This document shows positions 58,801 to 64,000 of a stretch of 64,000 nucleotides of DNA, piece by piece. The stretch's first letter is position 1. The number at the start of each line of letters is the position of its first letter. The DNA is taken from positions 212,041 through 276,040 of the forward strand of contig CAJNDS010002069.1 of assembly GCA_905221605.1 (NCBI GenBank), read 5' to 3'. Source of the DNA: Symbiodinium natans. Lineage: Eukaryota > Sar > Dinophyceae > Suessiales > Symbiodiniaceae. The notes beneath the pieces were generated by a model that worked only from the letters and a program-made list of their open reading frames with translations, was not told the DNA's origin and searched no databases. Position numbers and translations under genes: made by a program.

Positions 58801-59769
58801 GGGATTGCGGCTAAAACTGTCACCCAGCGTCGCTGAGCGACCGCTAAGGCTCCTTATTTCGGACCCATCCATAAGGATTTCCGCAACCCACCGGACGAGT
58901 TTCGGATCCATTCCGATGTCCGACGTTTGCGCTCGGGTAAGGTTGGCATGATCTGTCCAACACAGAGTCCGAATAGAGCCAAACATGCGGCGTGTCGCCC
59001 GCTTTACCTCGAGCTGGGCAAACGCCTCCTGTATCAAGGGCGGCCAGTTTTGCTGCGCGGGGGTCAAGCTCTTTGAGTGCGTCATAAGCACTTTGAGCTG
59101 ACTCAAGTCACGCGTCATCTGCACGACGCTGCCCCCTACCGCGATGCCCGACGCATCCGCGATCTGCTCAAGGGGACACGACCCATCCGCAGCAGAGGCC
59201 TCATCGAAGGTAGCCAAATTGATGCGGTTCTGCATCATGCGCTTAATCGCTTTAAAGGCTTTGCAACCCTCGGTGGCGGCTGAGCCCAGCCCGCCTTCAG
59301 GAAAGACGGCGCCTGGCTTCTGCCACTGCCCTAAAATCTTGGCTGCGTGCCCATACTCAACAGGCAGGTAGCCGCGCAACCAATTTGCGCAACCCAAAAA
59401 TTGCTGAATGTGAAGCTTCTCCCAGAGCGGGGGAAAGTCAATCACCGCCTGACAACGCTCTTCGTCAGGCGAACTCCCGTCCCGCCCAATGTTGTGTCCT
59501 AGGAGCTTACCTTTGGAGACACAAACTTCGGCCTTACTGATCCCAAACGAGAACCCAAACAAGATTGACTTATCTAGGAAACCCTCTAAGGAAACGAGGT
59601 GGTCGAGGAGGTGCGGGCACGCCTTAGGGTGCCGGGCGCGCATATCTGCCGCGAGCTGCTCATAATAATAGTCCGTTGGAGGCTCCTCGATCATCTTATC
59701 GATGTCCCAGCTCTCCACGATATGATAGCTCGGGCAGCGCGCCGTGTCGACCGCGTCTGCTGGGCGCAC
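52648..59769 (-). CDS. pol: Permuted Pol polyprotein: RT thumb - RNase H - integrase - MTase-like - RT fingers/palm
   Basis: One uninterrupted 2373-codon frame (GTG at 59769; open from about 59787). Residues 60-140 match the Ty3/gypsy RT thumb/connection (LLGHNIG, then QQFLGCANWLRGYLP). 185-322 are gypsy RNase H, with the acidic residues in IADAS, QLE, WTDH and LGDSFSR. 395-545 are an unrecognised alpha/beta-like domain and 615-630 a CxC...CxxC cluster. 1021-1066 resemble the integrase zinc module (GAHRSAEVT, WWP, CLAC); the core has D1095, D1155 and E1191 with exactly 35 residues between the last two. An SH3-like tail follows at 1308-1352. 1590-1800 resemble a degenerate SAM-methyltransferase fold. 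1940-2160 are RT fingers and palm: RLVVDYRRVN, FVDAVSGFNQI, GLTFGPINGPDDF and the catalytic AYVDDL. The last ~200 residues look non-functional. RT halves thus flank the integrase. The frame is -1 relative to pro. Confidence 0.92.
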   Translation of the reverse strand: MRPADAVDTARCPSYHIVESWDIDKMIEEPPTDYYYEQLAADMRARHPKACPHLLDHLVSLEGFLDKSILFGFSFGISKAEVCVSKGKLLGHNIGRDGSSPDEERCQAVIDFPPLWEKLHIQQFLGCANWLRGYLPVEYGHAAKILGQWQKPGAVFPEGGLGSAATEGCKAFKAIKRMMQNRINLATFDEASAADGSCPLEQIADASGIAVGGSVVQMTRDLSQLKVLMTHSKSLTPAQQNWPPLIQEAFAQLEVKRATRRMFGSIRTLCWTDHANLTRAQTSDIGMDPKLVRWVAEILMDGSEIRSLSGRSATLGDSFSRNPKDRDALLAARTKDLEGLSGQLRGFDLDQYLGEGTEGDGPVPWAVGNDAVPEPAGRVQAAAVPMCVVAALPVRVMVVFDYARWKEQDAELTEIRRVFQASLPGVSVAVRGCWGPFEDTDGLASHFDCGAGRLAGTKKIKRIRVDLLTSCAKVLREASGFRPQFLVGLGQGGLVTAVLRWPLVVELTLQARNLQRKEARAVGEAWAGIKAIWAVRPRLWRTQQGHLEVAEACPELKKDFPEPPLRGFGIVGKQALGAEVLRSLRLDAVRSIDDASIRGMLDEPSRPLWDHEGLCICGKRTYLFSRCPACIEKEAVDISVEIAEREEPEPPLEGDLEAHEVGLEVNSVLATLDRTGGLVRVRSSTIQQWAVGFRTTPKDAPVPTAYGMLSGKIWKKSHSMKLSLGSQHKDLSKWGDVKPYWTTWVVREDGAVVAGHNCSPLNVVQGDIVVHWSSVVNWHGHRHVVNEQCEVLWRSNGKEVALDPSFGKLIALVGRVTQVIGWRATGEAASDPRRSTLQASRVLAQFSSSNEGVEGHWTAGAISRGKNANECKLKGRVLAFMGEEHKGPAVVLELVSHSPILCIWDHSSTKVKVEFKGGVPSLSLIAEEDENRREQLAVEARDAANISEFRVTGSLRTAWYEGQRRDPSLAGSIRKPEPPMEISGDGLLEREVTLRTGQTVVVPVVPNGAAGANGVTWRRACYNSVHCGVLGAHRSAEVTVKLLERAVWWPDLEKDVRTWVAKCLACIKGRSRPTKVEARAVKCGAETCWQEVSVDCEGPNREDREGHRYSLTYFDCLSHAVLLEPMRSLTHAEVRRAFVRCVLRSRTIPSLIRSDRGPEFKNALMAELSAMLGTEWRFSAPLRPCELGANERVHQEVQKVLGAVVRQVGASLSEAWSDWLVVAEYVIDNTPGPHGYTPRDLERSWSLALPLEKDVLRDALQFEPISDWARSQFKQFSELAAAVREHWTRSSEARAKLANRHRRTVDLKPGDRVVWNAPRARSEGAGRVPWKPGLTGPWRVLEVKGHRLTLEPVSMESGGTSSARRGPMEAHAEDCILVPADADGAESREPVVFEDDGTGGDGSSRPSLGQQVQGDAKQVEFTLTRRGRDFVLRLGDRIAYRGVGGGPKVCRLGRVTQVDAARAQVGVHRYLPDASGVRVKWRLAYIAEDGALTLSEGTRPAHEAVTVREIISKVDLNRDGVLAAASARKLDKGAYSLQDRTLERASRARTGVLSIREALADLLVAEPRVLQPRASPESGAVESWFRQYFLGGVADVLEVAWGDAVVSDAARRHGYRVVPAFVQGKQAYGITWNLAAEGHLEAISGAVLRAEPKVLVIGLEGKNVPRAFLQLVVRCAQERTRAGAHVALHLQAQKGEWEPWRLEEWGALFGTLAEPRWPWAFVRADICQFARASGRDNLVESGALWLADFSLESVGLRCSRPDALGAVQHKHVGRAQADYNLIGAAFCASLQDLGLRGAEELCTAAVESFPATAGADSAAAAPQPSPVIPLPDVRSGEDLTPAERAELDKEVDKYAAEKEAFWRTKADAKDWDSVRADLEVYALAGEKVAEDPRRTEAYRDLVWSGLKIEPGPTRPGLTDADIAAVREVIRRKAAGFWVEDTTRTTVRKFAHDCIPTGPPVSSQPHSLRGESAQWVDDKLEEECKRGQLIRGSSAWGSAPFPTKEMPSYKRHRKRRLVVDYRRVNARIKRSTYYCRRGSDVLAAAVGSVWYTFVDAVSGFNQIRNTKRAREVLAIVARSGKYLPVGLTFGPINGPDDFNFVVDRAYAPGRGRRLKYTKEWIAYVDDLTVRTGRVIDGQFFTDAQAEGAVREACAKGAVAAPQSASSALEALGVRGAHNTKRANHDAARSDQNHPTRVLMLRMLGLFGCFCVQGGCFWGGPFPRSPVCGQKDFSSFVACGFVPLSRSQCFASRPRGSVQGRSRSLRSLRAQTLRKLPKPPPQRFKCVVEPRVGSPSPRSCLCTAPRCGSRPDRAGATDRSPGPSWSTTRPRCGPCPGRAGAAAYHYCAPAPCSGPCPGYRYPRASPCQGPLPTAA

Positions 59770-61886
59770 AGCATCACTTGCGCCTCTTCAGCCGTGGCCG
59801 ATCCCTCACGCCAGCCAGCCCAGCGTGGCCCCTTGCGCGTCCTAAAGACCGCGAGGCGTTCGGTGACGGGAACCTCATCGCTGCACGCAACGCTTTCCGC
59901 CACACGCAAATCCCTCGTGTCCCAAAGACGCCACGCCTCACCTGCGCGCTGAAGCAAGCACGTTTCGTAAGGCGCCTTCTCGACCGCCACGGTCCCAAGG
60001 TCCTTCTGCGCAGGGCGCCTACCCCACACAGACGCGTAACCACCTGGCGCCTCCCACCAGCTGTCGACGCTTGGAAGGTGGTCCAAGCAAGTAAGCACTC
60101 CAGGCTCCTCAACAGGGCGCCCAACCGGGCCGCTCCCGCCCCACACCGAAGCGAGAACAGTCACCGCAGCAAGGACCGATAGCACACCGATCCTGGCGCC
60201 GGTACGCAGCCGCCCAAAGGACCGCGCACACGAGGAACAACCTTGGAAGCTTCTTGCCGCGGCCCTGGACGCGGACCCGCAAGCAAAGCACGGGTCATGG
60301 TCAACCGAAGCAACGGCGACCCCACAATCCGCACATGCCTGCGGAGACGGCTCTGACTCGAACACCGTCTCAATCGCGCCACAACCACAAGCCGCAGTGC
60401 TGACGAGGCCGGAACGCACTTCCGCAACAACCTCGCCTGGCTGGAGAGAGTGATCACACTCTTGGGCTGCAAGCAAAACAAACCCTTTACCCTCTCCTGT
60501 GGGCCAGAGACCTGGCACAGCCTCAACCCCACACTCAACCGGAAGCACAACCTCGGACAGGGATCCCTCTGCGGAGACTCCTGACTCCCGCACGACTGGC
60601 ACCAGCACCCCATCACCTGGCGAGAGCTCGAGCGGCTCTTCCCCGTCATAGCGGAGAAGCTCACGACTTCCGCCCCCAGGCTCGATGCATGACGCGTCGT
60701 CCAGGCTTGACAACCGCGCTTCAAAGGCATAGGCCCTGTCCTTCCGAGTCCTACTGTGATCCTCACATCTGGGCATCCTGATTCCCAGCGTGTCGAGGAC
60801 ATGAAAGTCGGGACCCGGCCTGAATCCCAAGCCCATCCTTCCGGCGCAGTCCAGCGCTCTGCCGCCAAGGATAAGTCCGTGCCAATCGGACGTGCCTCTG
60901 GCTGCGATTTTACACCGCACAAAAATCTCGGTGTTGGGGCGACAATCGTCCGCCGTCTTGCCTTCCAGCAGCGTGACGCGCAAGACTGCTGCCCCTTTCA
61001 AAGGAACTGGGGCCCCCGATGCGATTCCATGCACATATTCGGGGTGGACCCACTTCTCAAGTCTCACGACCGGAAAGCCAGGATCCTCAGTGCCGATCCC
61101 AAGCTCTGCAGCCCGGTTCATCATGCCTACCACGAGTTCCTCAGTCACGTGGTTTGCGCCGGCGCAACCGTCAAGCATGCACTCGACTTTGCGGTCGAGG
61201 ACCTGGACCACCGTTCTGTACTGGTAGCCTCCTGGCTCGTTGTCCGCCAGGTTCCACCAGTCCTTCGGTAGATCGTCCAAGGTGGCGAACTTGTCCCGCC
61301 CGCCCTTGCTTAACGGAAGCGCGTGCTGCTGCACCGCGGCGTGTCCTGCGGCTCCTAGGACGCCTGCCTGGACGCCTGAGCTGCCTATCTGGACACTGAA
61401 CGCGGCGAAGGGGTTAGACATGGAAGCACCGGAGGGCGGGGCCCAGTTGGCAGGCAAGGCCGGCGTCCCTCCTGAGGTCGTCAGGTTGTGGACCATGTCG
61501 CAGCTGGCTCCTTTCTTGCACGACCCATTCTTGGAGAAAAAGGGGCAAACAGTGCCTGGTGGCTTTGCCGCGCCTTTGGCCGCAGCCTTAGGCTTTGCGT
61601 TGGCTTTTGCTTTGCCACCTCCCTTCCCTTTGCCTTTACCTTTCGCAGTGGCAAAGGTTTGGTCACCCTTCTTGGCCGCGAGAGCTTTTCTGCGAAGCTC
61701 CTTGTCGTGGCTGTACGGGCAGGCATCCCCTTTCGGGCAATTCCCATGATCGCGAAAGTGGAAGCAGATCTTCTTGTCCGCTCCTTTGCCAGCTCCCTTC
61801 GACGTAGCAGCATACGTCTGGTCCGCGCCAGCTTTGCCACGGCAGCTGCTCCTTTCGCAGCAGCCTTCGCAGCGGCCTTGAGACTC
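59691..61886 (-). CDS. pro: Tandem CCCH fingers, retropepsin-like protease, zinc-ribbon and membrane segment (pro frame)
   Basis: This frame is open from 61886 to the stop at 59691 and sits at -1 relative to gag, overlapping it by about 400 bases. It first encodes two fingers of form C-x8-C-x5-C-x3-H (61766-61707 and 61547-61488) joined by a Lys/Ala/Gly-rich linker. Counting from the Met at 61496, a retropepsin-like domain covers about residues 95-220, with LDGCAGANH (D109) where D-S/T-G-A is expected and LILGG (208-212) as the second conserved element. Residues 370-423 hold CxC, CxxC, CxxC and CxxC pairs like a double zinc ribbon, followed by a hydrophobic span (436-452) long enough to cross a membrane. 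The frame overlaps pol by about 100 bases, with pol again at -1. It presumably reaches translation by frameshift; the protease would cut the polyproteins. Confidence 0.8.
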   Translation of the reverse strand, partial: ESQGRCEGCCERSSCRGKAGADQTYAATSKGAGKGADKKICFHFRDHGNCPKGDACPYSHDKELRRKALAAKKGDQTFATAKGKGKGKGGGKAKANAKPKAAAKGAAKPPGTVCPFFSKNGSCKKGASCDMVHNLTTSGGTPALPANWAPPSGASMSNPFAAFSVQIGSSGVQAGVLGAAGHAAVQQHALPLSKGGRDKFATLDDLPKDWWNLADNEPGGYQYRTVVQVLDRKVECMLDGCAGANHVTEELVVGMMNRAAELGIGTEDPGFPVVRLEKWVHPEYVHGIASGAPVPLKGAAVLRVTLLEGKTADDCRPNTEIFVRCKIAARGTSDWHGLILGGRALDCAGRMGLGFRPGPDFHVLDTLGIRMPRCEDHSRTRKDRAYAFEARLSSLDDASCIEPGGGSRELLRYDGEEPLELSPGDGVLVPVVRESGVSAEGSLSEVVLPVECGVEAVPGLWPTGEGKGFVLLAAQECDHSLQPGEVVAEVRSGLVSTAACGCGAIETVFESEPSPQACADCGVAVASVDHDPCFACGSASRAAARSFQGCSSCARSFGRLRTGARIGVLSVLAAVTVLASVWGGSGPVGRPVEEPGVLTCLDHLPSVDSWWEAPGGYASVWGRRPAQKDLGTVAVEKAPYETCLLQRAGEAWRLWDTRDLRVAESVACSDEVPVTERLAVFRTRKGPRWAGWREGSATAEEAQVMLCAQQTRSTRRAARAIISWRAGTSIR

Positions 61887-63739
61887 TTAATCTCCTTCTG
61901 AGCCTCAGCCAGCGCGACCGCCGGGTCCGCGCTCTGCGAACCGGTGGCCGTGTACACAGAGTGGGAAACAGCCCTGTGCGCTGCTTCTCTCTGCTCGTAC
62001 TCCAGAACGACTTTGTGGCTCTCCTCCCAAGTCTGCGGTCCTCGCAACCCGCCATCCTTGGGGTCGCCAGGCCACAACCTTTTGTCGTTCCGGATCTCCT
62101 TTTGGAGATAAGGGGGCATCTTGCGGAGGTATGAGAGATACAACTCTCGAGGGGTCTTCCCGAGACCTACTGCCTCAAGGTCCGCGATCGAGGCCTCAAA
62201 CAAAGGCTCGAATTGGTGGCCTGTGAGCTTACCCTTAGCGAGAGAGGCGTGCTCACCATCCACGCGGACTTCTCTTTCCTCCCGCGATTCCCCGAACATC
62301 AAGTGTTTGTTCTTGATGCGGTCATACACCGCCTGTGGATCTGAGAGAACCTCTCCCGATTTCCACGCTGCGCGGTACGCGTTCGTGTACGTCTTCATGC
62401 GCGAGCCGCGGCAGCGCCCGCGTAGCGCTAACAGCTTTTCGCGCGCACTCATACCGCGACAGTTGTTGGCCAGCGCGCAGACGTCCTCGAACTCCTCGTA
62501 GAACAGGACAACGTCTCGCGCGTCCGACTTGTCGTCGGTCAGCGTCGGCCACGTGAGGTCAGTTTTGACCGTAGTTATGGAGCTTTGCCCGCCCCTCTGC
62601 GCTAACGCTTCTTTCAGCGCCTCAGTTTGGGCGGCGAGTGCGGCGGCGAGATCGCCCGCCGGGTGTTGGGACCCGGTCTGCGAACCTCCGCCGTCTGAAC
62701 CTCGCTTCAGGGCTTCTATCTCCATCTCTAGCGCAGCAAGCTTCGCGCGCAAAGGGGAATCGCCGTCCGTCGCGCCCAGGACACGGGCCGCGGAAGGACC
62801 ACCTGCAACCTCAGCAGTGTGCAAACCTCCACGGTCCAATCCTACCCCCAACCCACTTGCAGTCGCAGGCTGTGGGAGCCCTGGGGAACGCGGCCCCACG
62901 GCTTCAACTGGCACATCGGACGGGGAGCTCCAAACCTTCTCTTGGCTCGAGCTTTCTTTTCCCCCTAACGCGAGGATAAGCTCCCCGATGCATTGGATTT
63001 CGCGCTGAATCTCCTCTGCGTCTTCGGGGTCCTCGCCACCGCGCAAAGCCGCGACCGAGAACCTGGTCCGCAGCCGACGGACCATCTTCGTAGGATGCCA
63101 GTCCCCGCCTATCTTGGAGAACTCATCCGCAAGGAGGGTGGCTTTGGTGCTTAAGGCGTCAAGGTCACGGGAGCTCACCGTGACTCCATGCGCTTTCAGC
63201 GCGAGGACAATCCGCGAAACGCGCGTCAAGTAGTCCGCGACCGGTTCTTGGTCTGGACGGAAAATCGCGCGCAGCTCCGCCTGCAAGCCCTCTGCGGTGC
63301 CTGGCACTGAACCTGCTGTCGACGGCGGACCGGACGGTCCCGCCGGGCGGGACCCTGGTGCCGTAGCAGGGACATAGGCAGCACCGGTAGGGACCATGGC
63401 CAGCTCCCTAGCCGCGGCGCTGACGTCCACCCGCGGCGGACTGTCGCCTCCAGCGCCCGAGGCCTCAGGGACTAGCTCGGAGTCCTCTTCTTCTTCCTCT
63501 TCATCCTCGTCCTCCTCTTCGGCGTCATGGAGGAACTTCATGACTTTCCGCCAGAGAGCCGCCTCTTGCTCTGGCGTAGTGCTGACCCCATCCCGCTTGG
63601 ACAATGGACGGCTGCCAGTCTCCCTACGCCACTTAAGCCAAGCGACGTAGCTCATCCGCTCGGGATAGGGAACGTCTCCACCCTCGATAGCTTCGAGGAG
63701 GGTGACGCCCTCAGCCTGACCTGCAACCTCTGCGGACAT
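61481..63739 (-). CDS. gag: Retrotransposon Gag polyprotein
   Basis: A 752-codon frame that opens the internal region about 200 bases inside the 5' LTR. It carries an acidic Asp/Glu run at residues 73-88, a Pro/Gly-rich middle, a long segment near residues 420-600 that looks like a capsid-type helical domain of Ty3/gypsy Gag, and an Ala/Lys-rich coiled stretch. It would form the particle that packages the RNA. The usual CCHC knuckle is not seen. Instead the region encoding two CCCH fingers lies in the overlapping protease frame, so the last ~130 residues of this frame are probably not the functional C-terminus. The ATG at 63739 is the first good start; the frame could begin slightly upstream. 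The Gag call rests on position and general character, not on a strong motif. Confidence 0.75.
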   Translation of the reverse strand: MSAEVAGQAEGVTLLEAIEGGDVPYPERMSYVAWLKWRRETGSRPLSKRDGVSTTPEQEAALWRKVMKFLHDAEEEDEDEEEEEEDSELVPEASGAGGDSPPRVDVSAAARELAMVPTGAAYVPATAPGSRPAGPSGPPSTAGSVPGTAEGLQAELRAIFRPDQEPVADYLTRVSRIVLALKAHGVTVSSRDLDALSTKATLLADEFSKIGGDWHPTKMVRRLRTRFSVAALRGGEDPEDAEEIQREIQCIGELILALGGKESSSQEKVWSSPSDVPVEAVGPRSPGLPQPATASGLGVGLDRGGLHTAEVAGGPSAARVLGATDGDSPLRAKLAALEMEIEALKRGSDGGGSQTGSQHPAGDLAAALAAQTEALKEALAQRGGQSSITTVKTDLTWPTLTDDKSDARDVVLFYEEFEDVCALANNCRGMSAREKLLALRGRCRGSRMKTYTNAYRAAWKSGEVLSDPQAVYDRIKNKHLMFGESREEREVRVDGEHASLAKGKLTGHQFEPLFEASIADLEAVGLGKTPRELYLSYLRKMPPYLQKEIRNDKRLWPGDPKDGGLRGPQTWEESHKVVLEYEQREAAHRAVSHSVYTATGSQSADPAVALAEAQKEIKSLKAAAKAAAKGAAAVAKLARTRRMLLRRRELAKERTRRSASTFAIMGIARKGMPARTATTRSFAEKLSRPRRVTKPLPLRKVKAKGREVAKQKPTQSLRLRPKARQSHQALFAPFSPRMGRARKEPAATWSTT

Positions 63740-63760
63740 TGCCGCAACACAAGGCGAAAA

Positions 63761-63842
63761 GCCGCGCCTTGGTTAGCAGGCCGCAGGCGTGGCACGCGAA
63801 GCGCCGCGCCTTGGTTAACAGGCCGCAAGCGTGGCACACAGT
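63761..63842. repeat. 42 bp tandem duplication in the element leader
   Basis: Two adjacent copies with period 42 (from 63761 and 63803), each containing CGCGCCTTGGTTA and GGCCGCA, differing at a few positions. It lies between the 5' LTR and the gag start, a place where packaging or translation signals usually sit; no function can be read from it. Confidence 0.8.
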
Positions 63843-63943
63843 CCACGCGTCCAGGTCACGGACCGCGACAGACAAGCAAAGCAATGCTTGCCCACTCGGG
63901 CCGTAGGCACAAGAGCTGTACGTTTCCCAGAACAGCCCCCAAT

Positions 63944-64000
63944 TGTGAAGTCGACCAGCACTGGACTTGCACTAAGCCAATGCAATCACAGCCCGGTCAC
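63944..64000 (-). repeat. 5' LTR, start of copy truncated by window end
   Basis: Identical over all 57 visible bases to 51486-51542. In element orientation it ends ...TTCACA, and the internal region begins at 63943. Confidence 0.95.

Larger units (their letters stand above)
51486..64000 (-). mobile_element. LTR retrotransposon with permuted Ty3/gypsy-type pol; right LTR cut by window end
   Basis: The 57 bases from 51486 recur without a mismatch from 63944 to the window end, and both copies begin TG, as LTRs do. All element coding frames run on the minus strand, so the 5' LTR is the right copy, mostly outside the window, and the left copy is the 3' LTR. Just inside the 5' LTR the minus strand reads TGGGGGCTGTTC two bases after the LTR, a possible primer binding site since it starts TGG; the tRNA is not identified. 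Between the LTRs lie gag, a protease frame and a 2373-codon pol frame, followed by a phospholipase D-like fragment. Long undamaged frames and identical LTR ends suggest a young copy. Domain types say Ty3/gypsy superfamily; domain order does not. The inner boundary of the left LTR and the polypurine tract could not be placed. Confidence 0.93.

Noticed and set aside
1-64000. tRNA, rRNA or bacterial-style operon signals
   Set aside because: None could be recognised by eye; the spliced, unidirectional gene structure is eukaryotic, so ribosome binding sites and operons are not expected.

Overview
The window looks like nuclear DNA of a dinoflagellate. Three things point there. Introns whose ends I could read by joining conserved protein segments mostly start with GC or GA rather than GT, and end AG followed by G. 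The interspersed telomere-type repeat is TTTAGGG. The exons include coiled-coil and PSVGTWL-type repeat proteins that I associate with dinoflagellates. Genus cannot be told. Every gene I could recognise is on the minus strand, so the window reads as one unidirectional block transcribed from right to left.

Layout from left to right. About 1.9-9.1 kb: exons of a Kelch - IPT/TIG - filamin - dynein-tail protein, best explained as an axonemal (outer-arm alpha-type) dynein heavy chain. 9.1-24.5 kb: scattered exon-like stretches without an assigned function, including a PSVxTWL repeat exon at 13.2-13.9 kb, and many simple repeats. 24.57-33.79 kb: a many-exon secreted coiled-coil gene; a 2.8 kb intron of it contains an intronless 803-codon ORF with a PNGase F-type C-terminal domain on the same strand. 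37.5-39.1 kb: exons of an asparagine-synthetase-like protein. 40.3-41.75 kb: exons of a GyrA-type C-terminal beta-propeller. 47.5-50.7 kb: exons of eukaryotic DNA topoisomerase II. Between them lie microsatellites, a 1 kb TG/GAGT satellite, a 60-70 bp minisatellite, blocks of TTTAGGG and three copies of a 101 bp element with terminal inverted repeats.

51.486 kb to the right end: one LTR retrotransposon of more than 12.5 kb, also on the minus strand, with identical 57 bp LTR segments seen at both ends. It has long open frames: gag, then a protease frame with tandem CCCH zinc fingers, then a 2373-codon pol frame. The pol domains are of Ty3/gypsy type but in permuted order: RT thumb/connection - RNase H - unknown domains - integrase (DD35E) - methyltransferase-like domain - RT fingers/palm (YVDD). 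In other words the RT is cut between palm and thumb and the two halves sit at opposite ends of one uninterrupted ORF. A phospholipase D-like fragment follows pol. The element lies just upstream of the most 5' topoisomerase II exon visible, so it is either in a TOP2 intron or has cut the gene. This permuted, domain-rich retroelement is the most unusual object in the window.
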